Shown here piece after piece: positions 1 through 7,258 of a stretch of DNA of 9,610 nt. Source of the DNA: Planctomycetota bacterium (lineage in GTDB: Bacteria; Planctomycetota; UBA1135; UBA2386). Numbering within the stretch: position 1 is the stretch's first letter; every line of letters begins with the position of its first letter. The stretch spans positions 1-9,610 of the forward strand of contig QJVU01000034.1 of assembly GCA_003235605.1 (NCBI GenBank), read 5' to 3'. The notes under the pieces are model-generated. The model was not told where the DNA came from. It searched no databases and saw nothing but the letters and a program-made list of their open reading frames with translations. A program made the translations under genes and the position numbers.

Positions 1-1
1 G

Positions 2-1990
2 AGGGTGGTGCCGGCGCGCAACATGCTCCTGGTGCGGGACGGCGAGAACCAGCTGGTCGTCCTTGGGCGACGGGCGCTTGTGGATGTGCGGTTCCAGCCG
101 GCGGCCACGCCGCTTGCAACAAAGGACCTGGGCCAGGCAGTCGACGTCAGGCGCGCCGTGGCTGCCCTCGCCGATGGCACCGTGGTGCTGGACAGCGCTG
201 CCTTCTCTGCCGGGGATCGGGTCTTGCGTTTCGGCAGCGGCCCCAAGCAGGTGCAGCGTCCCGTTGCCGACGTACGGCTCCTGTTCGACCGCAAGGAGGG
301 CTTTGTCTGCTGGCACGGGACCCCGCAGCAAATCGGCGCGGCGTTCGGGCGGTTCCTGGACCGGATGGTGACGGAGGCGTACGTCGACCTTGTCAAGGAG
401 GCCGCCGAGACGAACGACACCGGGTTGATGTCGCGACTTCGCCGTGCGGCCGTGGCTCGTGGCGCCTCGGAAGGGGACGTCGACGTCGTCGACAAGAGGC
501 TGGCGTTGGTCAAGAGGCGCAACCTCAACGTGGTGCAGAGCAAGGTCCAGAAGGTCCTGGACCGGGAGTCGCGGATCGCCGCCGTTGCGCTCACCAGGAT
601 CTGGAAGCCCTTCCTGGCGTGGAGCCGAGAGCTGTCAGCCCGGCACCGCGCGGCCTTGTTCCACATGGTGCTGCAGCAGGCCCCGACCCTGTTCGACAAG
701 GTCTGGCCCGAGGCCCAGGAACTCCTCCAGAATGGACCGGCTGCCGACCAGGCCGCCGCGATCGCCAGCATGGCCGCAGTGGTTCCGGACAGAGCGGGGG
801 AGCTCTGGGAGCTGTTCGTAGACAAGCTGGATGCTGCGCCCGATGACGCCAAGGCCACCATGGCCCGCGCGGTGCTGGAGTGGGAGCCACACCATGAAGG
901 TGCCATCGCCCTGGTGCGCAAGCTCGTGATCCTGCCGTTGGCCAAGTCCCAGGACGAGAACTTCCAACCCCTCGAGTGGCTCGACCTCATCCAGACGATC
1001 CAGCGTCACCAGGTCTCCCAGGTGAAGCAGCCTCCGCCGGAGGAGATGGTGCTCCCGTACGAACAGCGACACCTGGTCCAGTACCAGCACATCTGGCGCA
1101 AGGACCTGATCGCCTTCCAGAGCAAGCGTCTCCTGGTCATCACGCCGCCGACCAATCCGGCGGGCATTGCCCGCTGCCTCTCCCTGGGCGAGCTGGTCTG
1201 CGACACGCTGCTCGAGATCTTCAAGGATGGCGACAAGAAACGTCATGAAGCGCTGCGGCTCCGTCTGGTCATCTGCAGCACCGAGAGGGAGTACATGAAG
1301 CTGTTTGCCCGCGGGCAGGCACAGAGCCACCTGGGCTGGACCGCGGGACACTACGACGGCCGCGAGTCCAGGATGTACCTACCCCCTGGCGCAGCCGCGT
1401 TCGAGGAGGTCATGCCTGTGTTTGCCCACGAGCTCACACACCACTGGGTGGACGAGCAGTGTCCGATGTTCACCGGGGCGGAGCGCGCAACCGGCAGCCG
1501 GGTCCCCACCAAGGGAGAGTGGATCGTGGAAGGTTTCGCCGGCATGGTGGAGGGCTTCGACTTCGACCTGTCCAACCGCACCTACCGATCTTCGCACCCC
1601 AGGATCCGGCACCTGGACATCCTCGCGAATGCCTCTGCCCGCCAGCTCCTGCCCTGGCAGAAGGTGCTGTCCGTGACCTACGACGAGAAGCACCAGCAGT
1701 TCGGCACCAGGCCCAAGAAGCGCCTCACCATCCACACCGACTGGGAACTGGGGGTAAGCCCGGTCCTGAGCGAGATGAACCTCTTCTACACCCAGGCCAC
1801 GGCAGCCTGTCACTTCCTGTTCCACGCGGAAGACGGCAAGTACCGCAAGCGGTTGTTGGAGTACCTGGCTGACCGCTACTCCGGCCGGAACGAGAAGATG
1901 GACATCCAGAAGACGTTCGGCATGTCGCCCAAAGAGCTGGGACGCAGGGCGATCGCCCATGCCAGGCAAGTGGTCTCCCGGGACGGGTGA
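2..1990 (+). CDS. DUF1570-like zinc metallopeptidase (5' end probably cut off)
   Basis: The frame is open to the left window edge; the first in-frame start is a GTG at 5, numbered here as residue 1, giving 661 residues. The C-terminal third carries an HELTH zinc-binding motif (residues 475-479) inside a hydrophobic helix. About 30 residues later comes WIVEGFAGMVEG, where E509 is a good candidate for the third zinc ligand. HExxH followed by a downstream glutamate is the gluzincin arrangement, and the surrounding pattern (a YLPPG strand before the motif, a FYTQATAACHFLF helix after it) resembles DUF1570-type peptidases. Residues 1-400 are mostly helical and I do not recognise them. No signal peptide is visible at the first available start, which fits a missing N-terminus, so the location is unknown and secretion is only likely. 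The stop is TGA at 1988-1990. I am fairly sure of the metallopeptidase fold; the substrate is unknown. Confidence 0.8.
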   Translation, partial: RVVPARNMLLVRDGENQLVVLGRRALVDVRFQPAATPLATKDLGQAVDVRRAVAALADGTVVLDSAAFSAGDRVLRFGSGPKQVQRPVADVRLLFDRKEGFVCWHGTPQQIGAAFGRFLDRMVTEAYVDLVKEAAETNDTGLMSRLRRAAVARGASEGDVDVVDKRLALVKRRNLNVVQSKVQKVLDRESRIAAVALTRIWKPFLAWSRELSARHRAALFHMVLQQAPTLFDKVWPEAQELLQNGPAADQAAAIASMAAVVPDRAGELWELFVDKLDAAPDDAKATMARAVLEWEPHHEGAIALVRKLVILPLAKSQDENFQPLEWLDLIQTIQRHQVSQVKQPPPEEMVLPYEQRHLVQYQHIWRKDLIAFQSKRLLVITPPTNPAGIARCLSLGELVCDTLLEIFKDGDKKRHEALRLRLVICSTEREYMKLFARGQAQSHLGWTAGHYDGRESRMYLPPGAAAFEEVMPVFAHELTHHWVDEQCPMFTGAERATGSRVPTKGEWIVEGFAGMVEGFDFDLSNRTYRSSHPRIRHLDILANASARQLLPWQKVLSVTYDEKHQQFGTRPKKRLTIHTDWELGVSPVLSEMNLFYTQATAACHFLFHAEDGKYRKRLLEYLADRYSGRNEKMDIQKTFGMSPKELGRRAIAHARQVVSRDG

Positions 1991-2089
1991 GGTCGAGAAC
2001 GTACCGGAGCTTGGTACCGCGCGGGCGAGGTGACGATAACTCGCGGATCTGGACTACCCCCTGCAAACGCTCCGAGGTCATCCAGGAAC

Positions 2090-2914
2090 ATGAGCACGCG
2101 ACAAGCGGTTGTGATGGTGACAGCCTGTCTCTGCATCGGCTCCTGCGCAGAGGAGCCAGCCGGCCCGCAATCGAGTGGATTCGCGGCTGGCCAGCCTGAC
2201 GACGCAACGGATCGGTCCCTGACACCGGAGCAATACCTGACACTGGGCATGCCCGCGGTGGATCGGCCCTGGACGTCCGCGGACTATGAAGCTGCTCGGC
2301 AGGCGTTGCTCGCGCTGGCCCGGAAGGACCCTCGACGGCTCCCACACCACCGGAGCACGCAGTCAGCCGCAGTGATCGAGCGCCTCTGCGACCAGGAGAA
2401 CCTGGGATTGATCAGGAACAGTTCTCTCCCCGTGCAGCCGAGGTTTCGGGAGAGCCTGGATCTCCTGGGTGCACACAATGCGATCTGCAAGATCTACCTC
2501 CAGGCCCAGGTCCGTGATCCGAGGTACGTCGCGGACTTGCTCCGCATGCAGTCCTTCTCGCTCTACGCGGTCGCTGCCCAGCTGGACCTCTGTGACCAGT
2601 TCACCAGGACCCTTGATCCGAGAGACCCCTCCTACCCGGTGAGGATCGAGGGGCTTGCCAAGATGAAGAGGGGCCTTGCGATCATGGTGCGGGGCATCCT
2701 GTTGACGCTCGTGGAGAACAAGGGCCGCGATCTGGAAACGAGACGGATCCTGGCCAACAGCTTTGCGGATGTGTACCCGACGATCGCCGTTTCCCTGCTT
2801 CCGCTGTCAAGGAAGGAGCTGGACACAAGGGTGGCGGAGCTGGTCATCGCCGAGAACGACGGAGTGACAAGGAGCGCCCTCGATCGGGCTCTGGGCAGCC
2901 GGAAGACCAGGTGA
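2090..2914 (+). CDS. Predicted lipoprotein of unknown function
   Basis: This is a 274-residue protein with no family that I recognise. The frame is open from a GTG at 2030, but I place the start at the ATG at 2090. That start gives a compact signal peptide, MSTRQAVVMVTACLCIGSC, ending in a lipobox-like I-G-S-C with Cys19 as the expected lipidated residue; the upstream start would bury it behind 20 non-hydrophobic residues. An AGGA lies at 2084-2087, rather close to the start. After a low-complexity linker (about residues 20-45) the mature part is mainly helical and has no membrane segment. It contains a conserved-looking stretch PWTSADYEAARQALLALA and two cysteines in the middle (in ERLCDQ and NAICKIY). 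The protein should be anchored in the envelope and exposed to the periplasm. It lies 99 nt after the metallopeptidase on the same strand, so co-transcription is possible. The lipoprotein call is reasonably firm; the role is unknown. Confidence 0.75.
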   Translation: MSTRQAVVMVTACLCIGSCAEEPAGPQSSGFAAGQPDDATDRSLTPEQYLTLGMPAVDRPWTSADYEAARQALLALARKDPRRLPHHRSTQSAAVIERLCDQENLGLIRNSSLPVQPRFRESLDLLGAHNAICKIYLQAQVRDPRYVADLLRMQSFSLYAVAAQLDLCDQFTRTLDPRDPSYPVRIEGLAKMKRGLAIMVRGILLTLVENKGRDLETRRILANSFADVYPTIAVSLLPLSRKELDTRVAELVIAENDGVTRSALDRALGSRKTR

Positions 2915-3057
2915 CTCCCCACCAAGGTCCGAGCCGGTCGGATCCTCGCGGCTCCCGCGTCGGGCGGCTCGAAACCGGCCGTGTGAACGAGCCACCGACG
3001 CAGGTCCCCAGCCCACCGGGAACTGCAAGGCGGCGGAGAGCGGCAGGGCGGGCCCGA

Positions 3058-3100
3058 GCGTCAGCTGTTACGCAAAGGGCCTGCTGCTTTGCGCGTCAGC
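3058..3100. repeat. Hairpin flanked by an 8-bp direct repeat
   Basis: CGCAAAG at 3071-3077 and CTTTGCG at 3087-3093 form a perfect 7-bp inverted repeat around a 9-nt loop. The octamer GCGTCAGC occurs at 3058-3065 and again at 3093-3100, bracketing the hairpin. No T-run follows on either strand, so an intrinsic terminator for the lipoprotein gene is unlikely, although a weak one cannot be excluded. The function is unknown. Confidence 0.4.
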
Positions 3101-3193
3101 GGTATCCGCGCCATCACCGCAGGTCTGCCAGCGTCGTCATCTCGATGCACCAAGCGACGTGATCCTGCGGGGCGGTTCGTACGGAGTATGGGG

Positions 3194-3199
3194 TAGAAT
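3194..3199 (+). promoter_or_regulatory. Candidate -10 element (TAGAAT)
   Basis: TAGAAT matches the sigma-70 -10 consensus at five of six positions and is AT-rich against its surroundings. It would start transcription near 3206, just ahead of an AGGG (3208-3211) and the GTG at 3223. I find no good -35 hexamer at the expected distance, so this is only a candidate. Confidence 0.3.
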
Positions 3200-3222
3200 G
3201 GGAACATAGGGACCGGTCGACT

Positions 3223-3354
3223 GTGCCGGCTGTCCTCGAGACCTCCAAGGTGGTCAGGTGCTTGGTGGAGGAGGGCATGCCGAGCGGCAGGATCGCAGGA
3301 AGCAAGCCCGGGCGACTCCACAGGGATTGGCTGGATGAAGCGCGGGATTCGTGA
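3223..3354 (+). CDS. Very short helix-turn-helix protein, excisionase/MerR-like
   Basis: A GTG at 3223 opens 43 codons ending in TGA at 3352-3354. The segment TSKVVRCLVEEGMPSGRIAG followed by RLHRDWLDEA resembles the winged helix-turn-helix of excisionase and MerR-type proteins: a recognition helix, the turn 'eeGmP..rI', a short wing, then a closing helix with a Trp-Leu pair. If so, it is a DNA-binding domain with nothing else attached. The domain is shorter than a usual excisionase (55-70 residues), and its first helix is short or lacks part of the fold. The frame extends upstream without another start to a stop at 3160-3162, so it could be the end of a decayed longer gene. It finishes 22 nt before the next gene, suggesting a two-gene transcript. 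The ribosome site (AGGG, 3208-3211) is weak and distant. The similarity is judged by eye only. Confidence 0.4.
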   Translation: MPAVLETSKVVRCLVEEGMPSGRIAGSKPGRLHRDWLDEARDS

Positions 3355-3365
3355 GAACACCGTCT

Positions 3366-3370
3366 AGGAA
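3366..3370 (+). promoter_or_regulatory. Ribosome binding site of the 130-residue gene
   Basis: AGGAA lies six bases before the ATG at 3377. The spacing is ordinary and supports that start. Confidence 0.5.
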
Positions 3371-3376
3371 CAAGGC

Positions 3377-3769
3377 ATGAACCAGGAAACCAGGCTGAAC
3401 GAGCAGCGAGTTCTTTGGAAGAAGCGGGCGTTGATGAACCTCTTGGCCGGGCTGAGAGCCATGAAGGCACTGGGACATGAGCATGAGCTTCGCAAGGTGA
3501 CCGATTGCCTGGCGGAGCTCCATCGCGAGAGTCCTTCCATCGCGCGGCTCGAGCTGGAGGTCGAGAAGGCGCTCACCCACAAGTCGATGGCTCCCGATGC
3601 AGAAGGGATCCAGGCGGGCGCCAGCAATGCTGCACTGGTTCAGGCATCCGTCCCTCAATCCGCTCCTGTCTCCAAGGAGGATGCCGCCTCACCAAGGACA
3701 GAAAAGCAGCGGCGCAAGCAAGCTCGAGAGGAGCGTCGCATGATGAAGGCGGCCCTGCGCCCGGCCTAG
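3377..3769 (+). CDS. Charged hypothetical protein with basic tail
   Basis: This 130-residue protein has no family that I recognise. Residues 1-70 look like two or three amphipathic helices rich in Leu, Glu and Arg (LMNLLAGLRAMKALGHEHEL, then ARLELEVEKAL). Residues 71-104 are an Ala/Ser/Pro-rich linker that is probably disordered. Residues 105-130 are strongly basic (RTEKQRRKQAREERRMMK), as in proteins that contact nucleic acid. There is no signal peptide or membrane segment, so it should be cytoplasmic. The ATG at 3377 has a good AGGAA upstream. It follows the short helix-turn-helix frame by 22 nt and ends in TAG at 3767-3769, only 14 nt before the end of the convergent sigma gene. Nucleic-acid binding is inferred from charge alone. 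Confidence 0.65.
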   Translation: MNQETRLNEQRVLWKKRALMNLLAGLRAMKALGHEHELRKVTDCLAELHRESPSIARLELEVEKALTHKSMAPDAEGIQAGASNAALVQASVPQSAPVSKEDAASPRTEKQRRKQAREERRMMKAALRPA

Positions 3770-3783
3770 GGCCAGGCGAATCC

Positions 3784-6700
3784 CTACCTTCGCCCCCTGC
3801 GTCTGCGGTCTTTCTGGGCCTCCCGGTCCTTCGACGGCGGCTTTGGCACGAGTGGGACCGGATGGATGAGCCAGGGCCAGGAGCGGCGGATGCCCAACTC
3901 CGGGATGACGATGTCCTCACGATCCGCGTCGCCGACTTCGATGGAGACCCCGTGGAATACGCGGCCTGCCGGTGTGACCTCGTAGCGCCCGGCCCGCAAG
4001 ACGATGGGTTCCTGGAATCGGCCTGAGGCGTCGAGCCGGACGCTGGGTGGGGTGAGCTTGGAGATGTCCCTGAGCTCCACGACGTTGTCTTCGGCGTCGA
4101 GCCAGTTGCCCTTGGCGTCGAGGCGGACGAACCGGATCGTGCGCAGCTTTCCGGGCTTGTCCAAACGACCGTTGACGAACACGCCGTCGGTCATCTGCAG
4201 GTTGAGCGGGGGGGGCTTGCCATCTCGGACCACCACGTCGAGCCGGCAGCGGCTGGGGCCTGGCCCACGGCCGACGATGACGTAGTTCCCGTCTCGCACG
4301 TCCTGGACGCGGAACCGGCCCTGCTTGTCGGTGTGTGCCGTGTACTGCCGTTCGCCTGCGACCTGTCTGAGCTCGAGCCGGACGCCTTCGGCTACACTGC
4401 CGTCGGACAGCTGCACTGTGCCTTCGAGGGTCGGTTGCGCGGGGTCGGCCGGCCCGGCTCCCACGGGCTCCGCCGCCGCAGGGTCCGTCCCCGCCTCGGC
4501 CTTCGTTGCCAGGTACACAAAAGCCGCCGCCGTGCTGTCGACCACCACATCGGGGACTTGTGAGCCATCATGCAGGAGGCGCTTGACCAGGTCCTCCTTG
4601 GGATGGCTGCCCCCGAGGGTGCGGATGGCGCGCACGCCGTAGCGGCCCTGGGGCAGCAGCGCGTGGCCGAATCCGCCGGTCTCGTCGGGGGTCGCAAACG
4701 CCATGGCGGCAGGTAGGGCGCGGTGTGTGTCCATGGGTCGCATCTGGACCGTCCACTCGCCGGGCACGGGGGTGTCGGTCAGCCGGCCAGCAATGCGTCC
4801 GGGCAGGCGCAGGCGCAGTTGCCACCGGGCTCCGTCCATGAGCTCCGCGGTGCGGTGGGCGATGCCGTGGACCGGGTGTGTGGCGGTGACGGTCACGCTC
4901 TGGCCGACCAGCCCGTCCATGGTGACCTCGCCCTCTGCGTCGGTCTCACCGCATGCAAGGGTGATGCCCGCCAACGGTCCCCCTGGCTTCAAGCTCTGCG
5001 CGAACACCTGGGCGCCCCTGACCGGCTCGAACTTCCCGTTCTGTACCTGGACCGTCAGGCTTCGCACCGGGTCCAGGTAGAGCACGTGTTCCTGGGACCG
5101 GTCGACCGTCAGGGAGAGGGCATGTGTCTCTTGCCCGGGCGTCTGAACCACGAGGGTGTAGCGGCCCGGCAATACCTCCTCGATTTGCCAGCGGCCGTCC
5201 GATCGCTGCCACAGGCGCTCCCCCAAGACCAGTGCGTCCATCAAGCCCCGTCGAACGTGTGCCAGCGGGCGGTGCCCGGGGACGAGGGTGATCTCGGGGC
5301 GTCCCAACGTCTCGTGCCTGCGGCTCACCAGGCGAAACGCGACCTGGTGACGTGGTGGCAGCAGCACGGTCATGAAGCCGCGGACCCCATGCTCCCGAAC
5401 GATCCAAGGATCGCCCGGACCGGCACGCACAGCCAGGTAGGCCCGGTCCGTGGTGATGCCCGGGACCTTGAAGCTGCCCTCGCTGTCGGTGTGAACACCC
5501 GGCAGTGCGAAGTGCACCGGCGAGTCGTTGGGTGCGGTGGGGGCGACAAACACCTCGGCGTCTGGGAGCGGCATGCCATGGCTGTCGAACACCTGGCCCT
5601 GCGCGATGGCCGCGGGAGCAAGCTCCACGACGCCCACATCGAGGACACTTCGCGGGTCGACGGTAACTTCGTCGATGACCGTCACGTGGCCGCCCTTGGT
5701 CACCACCAGCGTGGTCTTGCTGCGGCTGGCCCGCAGGCCGGACAGCTCGAAGCGACCGTCGGTTTGAGTCTCCACCTCGACGAACGGCCAGAGGTCCGAG
5801 ACCTCATCGAGCCACGCCGGGCGTTGCAGCACGGTGCGGTCTTCCGGCGTCTCCGCCAGGGCCAGGAGCCGGTGCCAGGAGTCCGCGACCTCGGCGGCGG
5901 TGTCAGGGCCCCGGGCGTAGACCACGCGCGTTGCGTCCAGGAGTTGCCACAGGGGGTAGTCCTCTAGAAACCCGGGTGCAACGTCGATGGCCCGCACCCG
6001 TGCTCCGGCCAGGCCGTGGCCCCGGGCGTCGACGACGCGGCCGGTGATGCCGGTGGTACGGGGAAGCACGAGGTCTCCCACGTCGACGGGCTGGCCGGGC
6101 TTCGGTGTCGCGGTGACGTAGCGCAGGCGCCGACCCCAGCTCACCACGAACAGGGACTCTGGCCAGCTCCCCTCGATGACAAACCTCCCCTCCCTGTCCG
6201 TGTTGGCGCGACCGACGACCGGCTCCACGGGGGCGGTCCGGCGCGGCGAGTAGTCGGTCGTCGCCCCAGCCAGGAGATCCGGCGCCAGCCGGAACATGAC
6301 CACCGGTTGGTCGCGCAACGGCCTGCCCACGGGGTCGAGGACGCGGCCATGGAAACAGGCAATCGGCGCTGGCGGCGTTCTCGCTGGCTCTACCCGGGCG
6401 ACGGTTTGTCTCTCGAGTGCGGGCTTCGGGGATGGCGCCTGTTGGAACACGACCCGCTGCCGGTCCGGGTCGCCGATGCCCCCGTCGTCGAAAGCCAGCC
6501 ATGCGCCCACGCCGACCACCACGACCACTCCCGCCGCGAGCAGGGGCTTGACCCCGCTGCCGGATCCAGAAACCAGGGCCGGGGTGGCTCCGGCCGCAGC
6601 CGCATCGGAAGGCCGCACCAGGGACAGGAGCGCGAGACCCCAACTGCGCCGGTCCCCGTAATCGTCGTCCAAGCCCTCCCGTAGCTTCGCCAGGGCTCGG

Positions 6701-7173
6701 GTCAGGCGCGAGCGCACCGTGTTGAGCGGAATGCCCAGGCGCTCCGCAATCTTGCGGGGCGGCAGGCCCTCGAAGAATCGCAACAGCACGACGTCCCGGA
6801 ACACCTCGGGCAGATGATTGACTCGCGCAGTCAGCCGCGCCTGCAGTTCGGCACGCTCGGCAAGATCGGCGGTCGAAGCGGTTGCCGCGGGCCGCGCTGC
6901 CTGGACCTCGCGATAGCGGCGGCGGGCCTCGGTGCGCCGGCCCATCGCAGTCACGTTGCGTACCACCCCCTTCAGCCAGGCACCGAGGGAGACCCTTGGC
7001 CGGGGGGGGCTGCGCAACGCGGTGTGCCACACATCCTGCACGACATCGTCCGCGTGGTGCGGGTCGAGGACGAGACGGGCAGCGAGCGCCCGCACCCACC
7101 CGCTGTGGGCGAGGAGCTCTGCCGGATCGAGCCCGGGTGAGCCCTTCCCCTCGGGGCCTTGCTTGTCTGCCAT
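3784..7173 (-). CDS. Membrane-anchored ECF sigma factor fused to carboxypeptidase-regulatory-like repeats
   Basis: This 1129-residue protein starts at the ATG at 7173; a GTG one codon upstream (7176) is equally possible and GGTAGG precedes both closely. Residues 25-90 are sigma-70 region 2 (DPHHADDVVQDVWHTAL, then GAWLKGVVRNVTAMGRR). Residues 112-168 are region 4 (LPEVFRDVVLLRFFEGL, then the helix-turn-helix KIAERLGIPLNTVRSRLTRA). A single membrane helix follows at about 209-228 (LLAAGVVVVVGVGAWLAF). A Pro-rich linker leads to a long chain of beta-sandwich repeats of the carboxypeptidase regulatory type: GRVLDPVGRPL at 276, GRVVDARGHGLAGARV at 378, GQVFDSHGMPLPDAEV at 526 and a weaker one near 918. 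Matching TD-x-x-G-x-F turns occur near 325, 471, 562, 744 and 948. The predicted topology is sigma domains inside and repeats outside. Typical ECF factors have about 200 residues, so over 900 residues are extension. No anti-sigma gene is adjacent. The end is a basic tail (SKDREAQKDRRRRGRR). The role is inferred as envelope sensing coupled to transcription. Confidence 0.9.
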   Translation of the reverse strand: MADKQGPEGKGSPGLDPAELLAHSGWVRALAARLVLDPHHADDVVQDVWHTALRSPPRPRVSLGAWLKGVVRNVTAMGRRTEARRRYREVQAARPAATASTADLAERAELQARLTARVNHLPEVFRDVVLLRFFEGLPPRKIAERLGIPLNTVRSRLTRALAKLREGLDDDYGDRRSWGLALLSLVRPSDAAAAGATPALVSGSGSGVKPLLAAGVVVVVGVGAWLAFDDGGIGDPDRQRVVFQQAPSPKPALERQTVARVEPARTPPAPIACFHGRVLDPVGRPLRDQPVVMFRLAPDLLAGATTDYSPRRTAPVEPVVGRANTDREGRFVIEGSWPESLFVVSWGRRLRYVTATPKPGQPVDVGDLVLPRTTGITGRVVDARGHGLAGARVRAIDVAPGFLEDYPLWQLLDATRVVYARGPDTAAEVADSWHRLLALAETPEDRTVLQRPAWLDEVSDLWPFVEVETQTDGRFELSGLRASRSKTTLVVTKGGHVTVIDEVTVDPRSVLDVGVVELAPAAIAQGQVFDSHGMPLPDAEVFVAPTAPNDSPVHFALPGVHTDSEGSFKVPGITTDRAYLAVRAGPGDPWIVREHGVRGFMTVLLPPRHQVAFRLVSRRHETLGRPEITLVPGHRPLAHVRRGLMDALVLGERLWQRSDGRWQIEEVLPGRYTLVVQTPGQETHALSLTVDRSQEHVLYLDPVRSLTVQVQNGKFEPVRGAQVFAQSLKPGGPLAGITLACGETDAEGEVTMDGLVGQSVTVTATHPVHGIAHRTAELMDGARWQLRLRLPGRIAGRLTDTPVPGEWTVQMRPMDTHRALPAAMAFATPDETGGFGHALLPQGRYGVRAIRTLGGSHPKEDLVKRLLHDGSQVPDVVVDSTAAAFVYLATKAEAGTDPAAAEPVGAGPADPAQPTLEGTVQLSDGSVAEGVRLELRQVAGERQYTAHTDKQGRFRVQDVRDGNYVIVGRGPGPSRCRLDVVVRDGKPPPLNLQMTDGVFVNGRLDKPGKLRTIRFVRLDAKGNWLDAEDNVVELRDISKLTPPSVRLDASGRFQEPIVLRAGRYEVTPAGRVFHGVSIEVGDADREDIVIPELGIRRSWPWLIHPVPLVPKPPSKDREAQKDRRRRGRR

Positions 7174-7193
7174 CACCTACCGGTTGCCGCGCG

Positions 7194-7215
7194 ACCCGAA
7201 AACGACCCGCAAACG
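7194..7215. repeat. Tandem 11-bp direct repeat upstream of the sigma gene
   Basis: ACCCGAAAACG (7194-7204) is followed without a gap by ACCCGCAAACG (7205-7215), with one mismatch. The 11-bp unit is close to one helical turn, so a protein binding both copies would sit on one face of the DNA. It begins 21 bp upstream of the sigma start codon and could be an operator or part of the 5' leader. Chance duplication is possible. Confidence 0.45.
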
Positions 7216-7246
7216 TCAGGCTTTTTGGGCGCTTCACCGGCGCCAT

Positions 7247-7258
7247 GGCACGCGTGCC
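7247..7258. repeat. Perfect 12-bp palindrome, candidate operator
   Basis: GGCACGCGTGCC is its own reverse complement. It is bracketed by CCAT (7243-7246) and ATGG (7261-7264), which also pair but with a 2-bp offset. It lies 74 bp upstream of the sigma start and 288 bp upstream of the membrane-protein start. Such symmetry suits a dimeric regulator, but 12-bp palindromes do arise by chance in GC-rich DNA. Confidence 0.4.

Larger units (their letters stand above)
2915..3222. other. Intergenic region without a convincing gene
   Basis: I see no reading frame with protein-like composition here on either strand. The region holds one hairpin with flanking direct repeats (3058-3100) and a TAGAAT hexamer at 3194-3199 that could be a -10 element for the short downstream genes. 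Open frames that cross it give low-complexity Arg/Ser/Pro-rich translations typical of GC-rich non-coding DNA. I see no tRNA cloverleaf elements, no terminal repeats and no integrase. Confidence 0.5.

Noticed and set aside
2001..2017. Short inverted repeat GTACC/GGTAC just after the metallopeptidase stop, as a possible terminator.
   Set aside because: The stem is only 5 bp and no T-run follows.
2030..2089. An upstream GTG start for the lipoprotein gene at 2030.
   Set aside because: It would place 20 polar residues before the signal peptide and has no convincing ribosome site; the ATG at 2090 gives a proper lipoprotein signal.
3763..3773. GGCCTAGGGCC at the convergent junction, as a bidirectional terminator.
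   Set aside because: The stem is only 4 bp, includes the stop codon, and has no T-tract on either side.
4723..7246. Long open frames opposite or out of phase with the sigma gene (plus strand 4723-5967, minus strand 5903-7246).
   Set aside because: Their translations are low-complexity Arg/Pro/Gly/His-rich text with no domain, while the 3784-7173 frame has clear sigma and repeat motifs. They are products of GC-rich codon use.
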